From Komagataeibacter sucrofermentans DSM 15973 (GTDB lineage Bacteria > Pseudomonadota > Alphaproteobacteria > Acetobacterales > Acetobacteraceae): a DNA stretch of 64,000 nt. Each line of letters begins with the position of its first letter. The stretch's first letter is position 1. Under the pieces are notes generated by a model. The model saw only the letters and a program-made list of their open reading frames with translations, was not told the origin of the DNA and did no database searches. The position numbers and the translations under genes were made by a program. Positions 25,830-34,714 of this stretch are shown here, piece after piece. The stretch is from assembly GCF_040581405.1 (NCBI RefSeq), contig NZ_CP137157.1, positions 1,678,001-1,742,000 of the forward strand, read 5' to 3'.

Positions 25830-27299
25830 TCAGGCGTCCGGATCGGTAATGTCGGTGCAGACATATTTCATCTCCAGATATTCATCCATGCCGTAGCGCG
25901 AGCCCTCGCGCCCCATGCCCGACTGCTTGATGCCGCCAAAGGGGGCGACCTCGTTCGAGATCAGCCCGGTATTATGGCCCACCATGCCGTATTCCAGCGC
26001 TTCGGCCACGCGGCAGGCGCGGGCGTGGTCGCGGGTGAAGAAATAGGCGGCAAGGCCATATTCCGTGTCATTGGCCATGGCGATGGCTTCCGCCTCGGTG
26101 TGAAAGCGCATGAGCGGGGCCACGGGGCCGAAGGTTTCCTCATGGGCAATGCGCATGGCGGGTGTTACATCGCGCAGCACGGTGGGGCGATAGAACAGCG
26201 CGCCTGCCCTGTCGCGCGTGCCGCCACACAGCACGCCTGCGCCCTTTGTCACGGCATCGCGCACATGGGCCTCCACCTTGTCGCGCGCCTGTGCGCTGAT
26301 GAGCGGGCCAATGACGGAGTTGGGCTCATGGCCCGGCCCCACCTCCAGCCTGCCCACTACTCTGGCAAAGCGGGTGGCGAAGTCATCATAGATGCTGTCA
26401 TGCACCAAAAAGCGGTTGGCGCACACGCAGGTCTGGCCAGCATTGCGGAATTTGGCGGCGATGGCGCTCTTGATGGCCTGTTCGATATGCGCATCCTCGA
26501 ACACGATGAAGGGCGCATTGCCGCCAAGTTCAAGCGACAGGCGCTTGAGCGTGGGGGCTGACTGCGCCATGAGAATGCGCCCGACCTGCGTCGAGCCGGT
26601 AAAGGACAGCTTGCGAATGGCGGGGCTTGCGCACAGCGCCTTGCCCAGCCGCACGCCATCACCGGGCAGCACCTGCACCAGCCCTGCGGGCACGCCAGCC
26701 TGATGGGCAAGTTCAGCCAGCGCCAGGGCGGTGAGCGGGGTCAGTTCCGATGGCTTGATGATCATGGCGCACCCCGCCGCAAGGGCGGGGGCAGCCTTGC
26801 GGATAATCATGGCCGCAGGGAAATTCCATGGCGTAATCGCGGCGCACACCCCCACGGGCTGGCGGATCACGCTCAGCCGGGTAGCGGGGTTGGTGGGAGG
26901 GATTATGTCGCCATAGCCACGCATGGCCTCGGCTGCAAACCATGACAGGAAGCTTGCGGCATAGCGGATCTCGCCCGCCGCTTCCCCGCGCGGCTTGCCC
27001 TGCTCGGTCACGATCAGGGTGGCAAGGTCATCAAGATTGTCCATGACCAGATCATGCCAGCGCGCCAGGATCACCTGCCGCTGCGCGCCGGTGCGGTTGC
27101 GCCATTGCGCCTGTGCCGCCACGGCTGCCTCAATGGCGCGCGCCGCATCCGCCGCCCCGCATTCCGCTACTTCCGCCACCGCCGCGCCGGTCGCCGGGTT
27201 GTGCACCGCGCGGCGCGCGCCATTTGCCGCCGGGACCCATTCGCCATGAATGAACGCATCCGTGCGAAAAAGCGATGTATTGGCGAGATGCACGGTCAT
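25830..27299 (-). CDS. gabD: Succinate-semialdehyde dehydrogenase, NAD(P)-dependent
   Basis: A 489-residue aldehyde dehydrogenase. The Rossmann region TPWNFPAAMIIRK, the catalytic Glu in LELGGNAP (about residue 257) and the nucleophile Cys in NAGQTCVCANR (about residue 291) are intact. The CVCAN form around the Cys and the length are those of GabD, which oxidises succinate semialdehyde to succinate at the end of the GABA shunt or of a 2-oxoglutarate bypass. Acetic acid bacteria often have a modified TCA cycle, so such a step would make sense; no 2-oxoglutarate decarboxylase or GABA transaminase is adjacent. A related semialdehyde could be the substrate. Confidence 0.88.
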   Translation of the reverse strand: MTVHLANTSLFRTDAFIHGEWVPAANGARRAVHNPATGAAVAEVAECGAADAARAIEAAVAAQAQWRNRTGAQRQVILARWHDLVMDNLDDLATLIVTEQGKPRGEAAGEIRYAASFLSWFAAEAMRGYGDIIPPTNPATRLSVIRQPVGVCAAITPWNFPAAMIIRKAAPALAAGCAMIIKPSELTPLTALALAELAHQAGVPAGLVQVLPGDGVRLGKALCASPAIRKLSFTGSTQVGRILMAQSAPTLKRLSLELGGNAPFIVFEDAHIEQAIKSAIAAKFRNAGQTCVCANRFLVHDSIYDDFATRFARVVGRLEVGPGHEPNSVIGPLISAQARDKVEAHVRDAVTKGAGVLCGGTRDRAGALFYRPTVLRDVTPAMRIAHEETFGPVAPLMRFHTEAEAIAMANDTEYGLAAYFFTRDHARACRVAEALEYGMVGHNTGLISNEVAPFGGIKQSGMGREGSRYGMDEYLEMKYVCTDITDPDA

Positions 27300-27588
27300 G
27301 TCAGGCTCCGATCAGGCGCGGTGGCGGGTTGGATGATGCTTGTACCTTCATCACGGATCGCATCCGATGCCGTCAATGCCGCATGGAGCCATGATCTGCC
27401 GCAGCCTGTGGCTGCAGCCCCGTTTTGCCCGCACGGGCGCGGATCATGACGGCCGTGCCACCGTGGCAGGCGTGCCATGCGCCGGGGGAATATCCTTTCG
27501 CTCCGCACCCCATGCCGGATGCGGGCCAGTGGTGCGCCATGCCGTTATCATATAAGTATGAGGCCGTTTTTATCAGGATGGATGTGGC

Positions 27589-28491
27589 GTGTTTCTGCGG
27601 CAACTGACTTACCTCATAGCGCTTGATCGCTACCGGCATTTCTCCCGCGCGGCGGAAAGCTGCGGCGTGTCGCAGCCCGCGCTCTCCTCGGCCATACGCC
27701 AGCTCGAGACCGAACTGGGCATTACCATCATCCGCCGCACCCGCCGCTTCAATGGCCTGACCGATGAGGGGCAGCGCGTGCTCGACTGGGCGCGCCAGAC
27801 GCTGGCAGCCCTTGATGGCCTGCGGCAGGAAGCCGCCTTCGCGCAGGCGGTGGCGGGCGGGTCGCTGTCCATCGGCCTGATGCCGCCAGCACTCCAGGCC
27901 TCGCCCGTGCTGCTGGAAAGTTTTCGCACCGCCATCCCCGGCCTGCACCTGCAGGTGCGGCTTGGTTCATCTGCCGATACCATCCACCGCCTGCGCCAGC
28001 AGCAGCTTGATCTGGGGCTGGTCTATCTTGACCAGATCCCGCCCGATGGCCCCTTTGAGGCCCTGCCGCTTTACACTGAACAGCACGTGCTGGTGGCCGC
28101 CGAGCCGTTCGTGCTGCCCGCGGGCCGACGCGAGTGGCACACGCTGGCCGACCTGCCGCTATGCCTGCTGAGCACGGAAATGCGCACCCGCCAGATCGTG
28201 GATGAGGCTTTTCGCGCGGCGGGCGTGACGCCGAGCATCGTGCTGGAAACCAACTCGCTCGAGGTGCTGTATGCCGAGCTGCTGGCCGGGCGCCTGGCCA
28301 GCATCCTGCCCGTTGCGGCCCTGCCCACCCATACGGGGCATGGCCGGCTGCAGGTGCGCCCGCTGGGGCCATGCGCCGCGCCCGAAGTCGGGCTGGCACG
28401 GCTGACGCAGTCCCTGCCCACCGCATTGACCGTGCGGGTATGGGAGATTGCGGCGAGCATGGACATGCGCGACATCTTCGCCCTCAGGTAG
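27589..28491 (+). CDS. LysR-family regulator divergent from gabD
   Basis: A 300-residue LysR protein. Helix-turn-helix near residues 3-61 (HFSRAAESCGVSQPALSSAIRQLE), effector domain about 90-295. The start is a GTG at 27589 with AGGA about ten bases before it. It is divergent from gabD across 289 bases, which suggests it controls the aldehyde dehydrogenase. The sequence is near the CynR/OxyR-like branch, but no ligand can be named. Confidence 0.86.
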   Translation: MFLRQLTYLIALDRYRHFSRAAESCGVSQPALSSAIRQLETELGITIIRRTRRFNGLTDEGQRVLDWARQTLAALDGLRQEAAFAQAVAGGSLSIGLMPPALQASPVLLESFRTAIPGLHLQVRLGSSADTIHRLRQQQLDLGLVYLDQIPPDGPFEALPLYTEQHVLVAAEPFVLPAGRREWHTLADLPLCLLSTEMRTRQIVDEAFRAAGVTPSIVLETNSLEVLYAELLAGRLASILPVAALPTHTGHGRLQVRPLGPCAAPEVGLARLTQSLPTALTVRVWEIAASMDMRDIFALR

Positions 28492-28518
28492 GGCCGGGAC
28501 TTTACGCCAGGGGCGTGC

Positions 28519-29016
28519 CTATCGGCCCCATCCCTGACCGAACTGCTGCATCTGCTGCTGCTGTTGCATTTGCATCTGCTGGCGCTGCTGGCCAAGCTGC
28601 TCTTCCTGCTGGCGGAACTGCTGATCCATCTGCTGGCGCTGCTGGTCGCGCTGCATGCGCATCTGCTCGCGCTGGCGCTCGATCTGCTCGCGGCCGCCGG
28701 GCTGGTTGCCCATCTGCCAGGCCTGCTGGTCAAGCTGCATCTGCTGCTGACGGAACTGCTGATCCATCTGCTGGCGCTGCTGGTCACGCTGCATGCGCAT
28801 CTGCTCGCGCTGCTGGTCAAGCTGCATCTGCTGCTGGCGGAACTGCTGGTCCATCTGCTGGCGCTGCTGGTCGCGTTGCATGCGCTGCTGTGCATCCTGC
28901 TGCATCTGCTGCTGCATGTAAGGCTGGGCATGAGCCACGCCTGCGCCCGTCATCAGGCCGCCTGCAAGCGCAAGAACCGCAAGGCGGCGGGGGTACCGGG
29001 CGGAAAGATGGGGCAT
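28519..29016 (-). CDS. Secreted Gln/Met-rich repeat protein
   Basis: A 165-residue product with a signal peptide (LAVLALAGGLMTGAGVAHA, cut near residue 30). The mature part is almost only Gln, Met, Arg and Asp. Three tandem units of about 29 residues share the core MQRDQQRQQMDQQFRQQ, with a spacer (AWQMGNQPGGREQIERQ) between the second and third. It should form a charged coiled coil in the periplasm or outside the cell. Function is unknown. It follows nadC on the same strand by 40 bases and could be co-transcribed. The repeats are also visible as DNA repeats, so copy number may vary. Confidence 0.75.
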   Translation of the reverse strand: MPHLSARYPRRLAVLALAGGLMTGAGVAHAQPYMQQQMQQDAQQRMQRDQQRQQMDQQFRQQQMQLDQQREQMRMQRDQQRQQMDQQFRQQQMQLDQQAWQMGNQPGGREQIERQREQMRMQRDQQRQQMDQQFRQQEEQLGQQRQQMQMQQQQQMQQFGQGWGR

Positions 29017-29056
29017 GACGGTTTCCTCATGTTACAATCCCTTCCTTCCTACAGGA

Positions 29057-29932
29057 TCAGGGCTGGTAATCCAGCCCGATATCCATGACACGCACGGTAT
29101 GCGTCAGCCAGCCCAGCGAGATCAGGTCCACCCCTGCCTTCGCCACGGCGGTGACCGTATCGGGCGTTATCCCGCCCGAAGCCTCGGTTATGGCGCGGCC
29201 ATCCACCAGTTTCACGGCTTCGCGCAGCGTGTCGGGCGGCATGTTATCAAGCAGGAACACATCCACGCCGCCGGTTTCCAGCCCTTCGCGCAACTGTTCC
29301 AGCGTGTCCACTTCCAGTTCGATGCGCACCAGATGGCCTGCCGCCGCCCGCGCGCGCTCGACCGCGGGCCTGACGCCACCGGCAAAGGCGAGGTGGTTGT
29401 CCTTGATCAGGATCGCATCATCAAGGCCAAAACGGTGGTTGCCGCCGCCGCCTGCCCGCACGGCATATTTCTGGATGGCGCGCAGGCCGGGCATGGTCTT
29501 GCGCGTGCAGGTGATGCGGGCGCGGTAAGGCCGCACGAGGTCAACCACCGCAGCCGTGGCCGTGGCAATGCCGCTGAGATGCGACAGGAAGTTCAGCCCC
29601 ACCCGCTCGCCCGACAGGATGCCGCGTGCCGGACCTTCCACCGTGGCCAGCACGTCGCCCGGCCCGACCCTGCCGCCATCACGCACCTTTGGGGCAAACG
29701 TGATGCGCCGGTCCATCAGGGCAAAGGACAGGCGCGCCATATCCAGCCCCGCGATCACGCCTTCCTGCCGCGCCACAAAGGCGGCGCGGACGATGGTATC
29801 GCCCTCCCCGATCACGGCATCGGTGGTGAGATCGCCCGCGCGGCCCAGATCCTCCAGCAGGCCCGCGCGCACGAGGGGTTCGAGCATGATGTCGGGCAAG
29901 GGGTGGAGCATGGGGGCGTTTCTTTCCTTCAT
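29057..29932 (-). CDS. nadC: Nicotinate-nucleotide pyrophosphorylase (carboxylating)
   Basis: A 291-residue enzyme that converts quinolinate and PRPP to nicotinate mononucleotide, the third step of de novo NAD synthesis. Family motifs include CTRKTMPGLRAIQKYAVRAGGG, KDNHLAF and the C-terminal EASGGI. Length is typical. Its ATG overlaps the nadB stop by four bases (ATGA), so it is coupled to nadB in one operon under the NrtR site upstream of nadA. Confidence 0.96.
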   Translation of the reverse strand: MKERNAPMLHPLPDIMLEPLVRAGLLEDLGRAGDLTTDAVIGEGDTIVRAAFVARQEGVIAGLDMARLSFALMDRRITFAPKVRDGGRVGPGDVLATVEGPARGILSGERVGLNFLSHLSGIATATAAVVDLVRPYRARITCTRKTMPGLRAIQKYAVRAGGGGNHRFGLDDAILIKDNHLAFAGGVRPAVERARAAAGHLVRIELEVDTLEQLREGLETGGVDVFLLDNMPPDTLREAVKLVDGRAITEASGGITPDTVTAVAKAGVDLISLGWLTHTVRVMDIGLDYQP

Positions 29933-31464
29933 TGGGGGGTCGCCATGGGCGCGTCCATCTGCGTGCTCAGGCGGGTAAGTTCCGCCAGTGTCAGGCGCGA
30001 GGCATGGGGCGTGGGTGCGGCGTGCGGATAATCGCTGCGGAAATGGCCGCCCCGGCTTTCGGCGCGCATCAGGGCCGCGTGCATGATGGCGGCACAGACC
30101 AGCCGGGCATCGCTTTCAGGCTGGGCCAGCACCTGCGCCAGCCCGGCCTCAAGTTCCGCCCCGCTGCGAATGACACCGGCATAACGGCTCATGAGCCGCC
30201 GCAGGCCAACCGGCGGGGGCATCCATTGTGGCCCTGTAGCAGCCACGCTGGCCACCGACCGGACCGGCCGATCATGGCCATCAAGCGCCTGGCCGATCCA
30301 TGTGCCGAACGACACCGCCTCAAGCAGGGAATTGCTGGCCAGCCGGTTGGCCCCATGCAGGCCGGTGCAGGCGACCTCGCCCGCAGCCCACAGGCCCGGC
30401 ACGCCGGTGCGCCCCGCATGGTCAACCACCACGCCGCCCATATGGTAATGGGCAGCAGGCCTTACGGGGATGGGCTGCGTGAGCGGATCAATGCCATGCG
30501 CCGCGCACAGCGCGGAAATGGCGGGGAAATGCTGCGTAAAGGCCGCCCCGATAGCCTTGCGGGCATCGAGATAGACCGTATGCCCTTCCATCATGTGCCG
30601 CCACACCGCGCGCGATACGGTGTCACGCGTGGCAAGTTCCTCGGTAAAGCGGGCACCGGTTTCATCGATCAGGGTGGCGCCTTCGCCCCGCACGGCCTCG
30701 CTGACAAGACACAGGCGCTGCCCATCCGCCCCGGCGGAAAGGGCGGTAGGATGAAACTGCACGAACTCCATATTGCCCAGCACGGCGCCCGCGCGCGCGG
30801 CAATGGCAAGCCCGCTGCCTGTGGCCCCTGCCGGGTTGGTGGTATCGGCAAACAGCCCGCCCACGCCGCCCGTGGCCAGCACGATGGCGGTGGCAGGCAG
30901 GGTTGCCTCCTCCCCCGCAACAACCACCCGCAGCCCGGCCACCGCGCCATCATGCAGCACCAGATCACGAGCCCGCGCCTGCTCGATGACTGTAATGCGC
31001 GGGGTGTGCCGCACACGGGCGATCAGGGCGCGCATGATGGCGGCTCCCGTCGCGTCCTCGCCTGCATGCACGATGCGGCGGCGCGCATGGGCGGCCTCCA
31101 GCCCGCGTTGCAGGCTGCCATCGGGGTTGCGGTCCCATGCCACGCCCAGGGCTGCAAGGCGCCGGACTGCGGCGGGGCCATCATCGGTTACCCGCGCCAC
31201 TATAGCGGGGTCGCACAGGCCAGCGCCTGCCGCCAGCGTGTCGGCCGCGTGCAGGGCGGGCGTATCATCCGCGCCAATGGCAGCGGCCAGACCACCCTGC
31301 GCCAGCCAGCTTGCGGCGGGCGGCGGGCGAAGTTCATCAAGTCTGCCCGCGCACAGCAGCACGCACGGCCGCGTGGTGGAGAGCGCGGTCATCACCCCCG
31401 CCAGCCCCGCCCCCACGATGAGCGGCTGCCCCACAAGCGATGGCAGGGGCGGGAGCGCGGTCAT
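29929..31464 (-). CDS. nadB: L-aspartate oxidase
   Basis: A 511-residue FAD enzyme that turns L-aspartate into iminoaspartate for quinolinate synthesis. It has the dinucleotide motif (VGAGLAG, near residues 17-23), [24 protein letters not shown] and [21 protein letters not shown], all typical of NadB and the related fumarate reductase flavoproteins. Position between nadA and nadC (four-base overlaps at both ends) settles the assignment. Confidence 0.96.
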   Translation of the reverse strand: MTALPPLPSLVGQPLIVGAGLAGVMTALSTTRPCVLLCAGRLDELRPPPAASWLAQGGLAAAIGADDTPALHAADTLAAGAGLCDPAIVARVTDDGPAAVRRLAALGVAWDRNPDGSLQRGLEAAHARRRIVHAGEDATGAAIMRALIARVRHTPRITVIEQARARDLVLHDGAVAGLRVVVAGEEATLPATAIVLATGGVGGLFADTTNPAGATGSGLAIAARAGAVLGNMEFVQFHPTALSAGADGQRLCLVSEAVRGEGATLIDETGARFTEELATRDTVSRAVWRHMMEGHTVYLDARKAIGAAFTQHFPAISALCAAHGIDPLTQPIPVRPAAHYHMGGVVVDHAGRTGVPGLWAAGEVACTGLHGANRLASNSLLEAVSFGTWIGQALDGHDRPVRSVASVAATGPQWMPPPVGLRRLMSRYAGVIRSGAELEAGLAQVLAQPESDARLVCAAIMHAALMRAESRGGHFRSDYPHAAPTPHASRLTLAELTRLSTQMDAPMATPQ

Positions 31465-32441
31465 ATCGCCAGCATGCGCTCGACGGCACGGCGGCCACGG
31501 CTGGCCATTGCCGGGTCGAGCGTGACCTCATGCGTCATGTTTTCCAGTGACTGGCGGATATTGGCCAGCGTGATGCGCTTCATGTGCGGGCACATGTTGC
31601 ACGGGCGGATGAACTCGGTCTGCGGATAGCGCACGGCCAGGTTGTCACTCATGGAACACTCTGTCACCAGCAGGATGCGGCCGCCCTTATGGTCGCGCAC
31701 GTAATCATCCATCATGGCGGTGGAGCCGCTGAAATCCGATACCGCCACGACCTCGGGCGGACATTCGGGGTGGGCAAGCACCACGAGGCCGGGGTGGTCG
31801 GCGCGCATGCGCTCGATCTCGCCCGGCGTAAAGCGCTCATGCACCTCGCAGTGACCAGCCCAGGTGATCATCTTGATGCCGGTCTCGGCCTCGATGTTGC
31901 GGGCCAGATATTCATCGGGGATCATGATGACCCGGTCGGTGCCCAGGCTTTCCACCACGCGCTTTGCATTGCCCGAGGTGCAGCAGATGTCGCTCTCGGC
32001 CTTCACCTCGGCGGAGGTGTTTACATACGTCACCACCGGCACGCCGGGGTAGCGCTGGCGCAGCAGGCGCACGTCGGCCCCCGTGATGGAATCGGCCAGC
32101 GAGCAGCCTGCCCTGAGGTCAGGGATCAGCACGGTGCTGTGCGGGTTGAGCATCTTGGCGGTCTCGGCCATGAAATGCACGCCCGCCATCACGATCACGT
32201 CGGCATCCGTATTCTGCGCCTCACGCGCCAGGGCGAGGCTGTCGCCACGGATATCGGACACGCAATGGAAGATTTCCGGCGTCTGGTAGTTATGCGCCAG
32301 AATGACGGCGTTGCGCTCGCGCTTGAGGACCTCGATCGCGCGGATGTCCTCGACAAAGGTCTCCCATTCCATTTCGGGGACCAGATGACGCACCCGGTCA
32401 TACAGCCCGTCCGTTTTGCCACGTGGCGCAATCTGGTTCAT
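31461..32441 (-). CDS. nadA: Quinolinate synthase
   Basis: A 326-residue [4Fe-4S] enzyme that condenses iminoaspartate with dihydroxyacetone phosphate to quinolinate. The three iron-sulfur cysteines are visible in [18 protein letters not shown] and [13 protein letters not shown] 32441 is chosen because a GGGAGAA site lies upstream and the NrtR palindrome lies 33 bases before it; the longer open frame back to 32549 would place coding sequence across that operator. First gene of nadABC. Confidence 0.95.
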   Translation of the reverse strand: MNQIAPRGKTDGLYDRVRHLVPEMEWETFVEDIRAIEVLKRERNAVILAHNYQTPEIFHCVSDIRGDSLALAREAQNTDADVIVMAGVHFMAETAKMLNPHSTVLIPDLRAGCSLADSITGADVRLLRQRYPGVPVVTYVNTSAEVKAESDICCTSGNAKRVVESLGTDRVIMIPDEYLARNIEAETGIKMITWAGHCEVHERFTPGEIERMRADHPGLVVLAHPECPPEVVAVSDFSGSTAMMDDYVRDHKGGRILLVTECSMSDNLAVRYPQTEFIRPCNMCPHMKRITLANIRQSLENMTHEVTLDPAMASRGRRAVERMLAI

Positions 32442-32473
32442 GCCTGTTCTCCCTTTCCGTTCCCGCATGCCAT

Positions 32474-32494
32474 TTATGCTCATATTGAGTATAA
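32474..32494. promoter_or_regulatory. NrtR operator upstream of nadABC
   Basis: A 21-base inverted repeat: arms TTATGCTCA and TGAGTATAA around a TAT centre, with one mismatch. It lies 33 bases before the nadA start and just downstream of the gene for the NrtR repressor. The position is right for repression of nadABC when ADP-ribose/NAD products signal sufficiency. Confidence 0.8.
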
Positions 32495-32581
32495 GTTGGG
32501 CCGCAGGGACCGGCCCCACACTTCCAGAGCGAAACAGCCCGCTTGTCAATCAGGATTTTCGTGAGGTGCGCCCCGCCCCGC

Positions 32582-33484
32582 TCAGGGCTGCACCAGCGGG
32601 ATCTTGGTGCCAACGAACTGCCGCGCCTGCCGCACCTCGCCACAGAAGCGGAACAGACGGGCCGGGCGACCGCCGGTGTGTTCCTCGATTTCGCCAGTTT
32701 CTTCAACCAGTTGCTGCTGCATGATCAGGCGACGGAAATTCTGCTTGTGCACATGCACGCCTGACAGGCTTTCCATCACGCGCTGGAGCTGGAGCAGGGT
32801 GAAGGCCTCGGGCATGAGTTCAAACACAACCGGGCGATAACGTATTCTTGCACGCAACCGCGCCATGGCCGTTGCCAGAATGCGACGATGGTCATGGTGC
32901 ATGGACTGCCCCGGCACCGCGCGATCGGGCGGGCAGCCCGCCTCGGCCACCAGCCCGGCCTCATACAGCAGTTCGTAGCGCTGGAGCACCAGTTCGTCAT
33001 TCCAGGCCACCATGTCGCCAATGGCGAACAGGCTGACACAGCGCTGCCACTGCCGCACGCGCCCGGCGGCATGGCCCATGCCCGCCACCCAGTGGCACAG
33101 CAGGCGCTCGATCAGGGCCAGGCTGGCGCGGCCCTCGTCGCTCTTGCAGTTCTCCCACGGGAAGTAGTCGTACCAGTCACGCCACCCCGTCTCGCCCGCG
33201 TGGCTGCGCGTGAGGGCAAGATAGGAAATGGCGATCATCCGCCCCTGCGTGGTGGCAAGGATGCGGTCATGATCGGCAAAGGTATAGAGCTGCTCGACAT
33301 GCCCGATGGGGTGGCCGGTCTGGCGCTCGACCCATGCCCTGACGCCCGCCTGCAGCGAGCGGTGCGTGCTTTCCAGCGGGCCGGAAGGCAGCTGCCGCCC
33401 ATGGTCGATGGTCATAACCTGCGGAACATCCCCCCGCACGGCCGTCAGCACGGCGATCAGCTCGATCATCATATGGGTTGTCAT
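32582..33484 (-). CDS. nrtR: NrtR, Nudix-related repressor of NAD synthesis
   Basis: A 300-residue protein of the NrtR family: an N-terminal Nudix-like domain (about residues 1-160; LPSGPLESTHRSLQAGVRAWVE resembles the Nudix box but lacks the catalytic pattern) and a C-terminal winged helix (about 215-300; EAFTLLQLQRVMESLSG to GRPARLFRF). NrtR represses NAD genes and releases DNA upon binding ADP-ribose. Here it is directly upstream of nadABC on the same strand, and a matching palindrome separates them. It also fits the proteobacterial DNA-binding type named COG4111. Confidence 0.9.
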   Translation of the reverse strand: MTTHMMIELIAVLTAVRGDVPQVMTIDHGRQLPSGPLESTHRSLQAGVRAWVERQTGHPIGHVEQLYTFADHDRILATTQGRMIAISYLALTRSHAGETGWRDWYDYFPWENCKSDEGRASLALIERLLCHWVAGMGHAAGRVRQWQRCVSLFAIGDMVAWNDELVLQRYELLYEAGLVAEAGCPPDRAVPGQSMHHDHRRILATAMARLRARIRYRPVVFELMPEAFTLLQLQRVMESLSGVHVHKQNFRRLIMQQQLVEETGEIEEHTGGRPARLFRFCGEVRQARQFVGTKIPLVQP

Positions 33485-33538
33485 GGCGGGCGGAAACCTA
33501 TCACGCCCCGGCCCGGTTTGGGGAGCGATTTTCCTGTC

Positions 33539-34468
33539 TTACCCCGCGCGTGGGCAAATGGCGATGCGGATGGGCTGGTCATTGATGTCCGCCCGTATGG
33601 CGGTGTAGCCATGCGCATCGCCATCGCTCTGCACGGGCAGGCCGGTGGGCGCGGGAATGGCAACCGTGCTGGCCCGCAAGACCGTTACATCCTTCTGCCG
33701 TGGCAGCGTGCCGCGCAGCAGGGCCAGCCCGTAGCGCAGGGTTGCCCACGGCCCGGCACTGCCAAACAGCACGACGGAGAATGCCTTTTCCTCCTGCATG
33801 GAGGCGGGCGCGAGCACATGCCGCCCTGCATACAGCGCGCCTTTCGAGATGATGGCGGACGAGGCTTCATGCACGACGCCCTCCACCTCCACGCGCAGAA
33901 CCGGATAGCGGTAGCCCCACAACGCCCGCAGCACTGACACCACATAGGCCGCGCGGCCCACGGCCTTCTTCAGGCGTGGGGAGACGGTGTGGACCACATA
34001 GGCGTCAAACCCCACCCCCGCCATCTGCACGAAAAGCGACGCGCCCTGCGCCGTATGCAGCACGCCTGGCCACACGGTGGTGCTGGTGCCTGCGATAATG
34101 CTCCGCGCAAGCGCGCCTTCATCAAACGGCAGGTCGAGTTCACGCGCCAGCACGTTGGCCGTGCCAACGGGCAGCACCGCCAGAACCACATCGGACCCTT
34201 CAAGCCCACGCGCCACTTCGGCCACGGTGCCATCACCGCCGGTTGCCACGACATGGCTGCAACCACCCTGCTCCACCGCAGCACGAGCGAGTTCGGTGGC
34301 GTGGCCCCGGTCGCGGGTGTGCACAACCTGCACCGCAACGCCCGCACGGCGCAGGATCCTGGCAAGACGCGTGGCATGGCCAGAACGCCGCCGCCCTGCC
34401 GTGGGGTTGACGATAATGGTAACGGATCGTGACGCATTCATGGCCATAGCGTTTAGAACACCGCGCAT
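33539..34468 (-). CDS. Diacylglycerol-kinase-family lipid kinase
   Basis: A 309-residue protein with the DAGKc catalytic domain. NPTAG at residues 21-25, the nucleotide-binding GGDGT at 77-81 and LPVGTANVLAREL follow the YegS/BmrU/DgkB pattern. Such kinases phosphorylate diacylglycerol, sphingoid bases or related lipids with ATP. An in-frame ATG ten residues later (MNASRSVTIIV) is a plausible alternative start. It lies 54 bases upstream of nrtR on the same strand, but the functions do not obviously link. Confidence 0.88.
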   Translation of the reverse strand: MRGVLNAMAMNASRSVTIIVNPTAGRRRSGHATRLARILRRAGVAVQVVHTRDRGHATELARAAVEQGGCSHVVATGGDGTVAEVARGLEGSDVVLAVLPVGTANVLARELDLPFDEGALARSIIAGTSTTVWPGVLHTAQGASLFVQMAGVGFDAYVVHTVSPRLKKAVGRAAYVVSVLRALWGYRYPVLRVEVEGVVHEASSAIISKGALYAGRHVLAPASMQEEKAFSVVLFGSAGPWATLRYGLALLRGTLPRQKDVTVLRASTVAIPAPTGLPVQSDGDAHGYTAIRADINDQPIRIAICPRAG

Positions 34469-34714
34469 GAAATGACCACCGGGTCCATTCAGCGCGCCAT
34501 CCTTCTGCTGGAAAACCAGCGCGTTATGACATCATCACCCAACCCCGCCGCCCTTTACAGACGGGGCGGCTTCCTGTCCTAATGGTATGGATGAAAGTGA
34601 AACGATTACAACCTGCACCGGCAGGGCCACGCCTGTGGGGCGTTGACATGGGCTGCCCCGGTTTCGGCAGTGTTCTCCCCTCGGGCCGCCTTTTACGCGC
34701 CCTGCGCAGGCACG

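Noticed and set aside
28564-29088. Plus-strand frame that looks like a Leu-rich membrane protein
   Set aside because: Translation of the opposite strand of the Gln/Met repeats gives artificial Leu/Ala runs (LLALLV). The minus-strand product has a real signal peptide and repeat unit.
29932-31629. 565-residue plus-strand frame opposite nadB
   Set aside because: Antisense to a clear L-aspartate oxidase; no domain.
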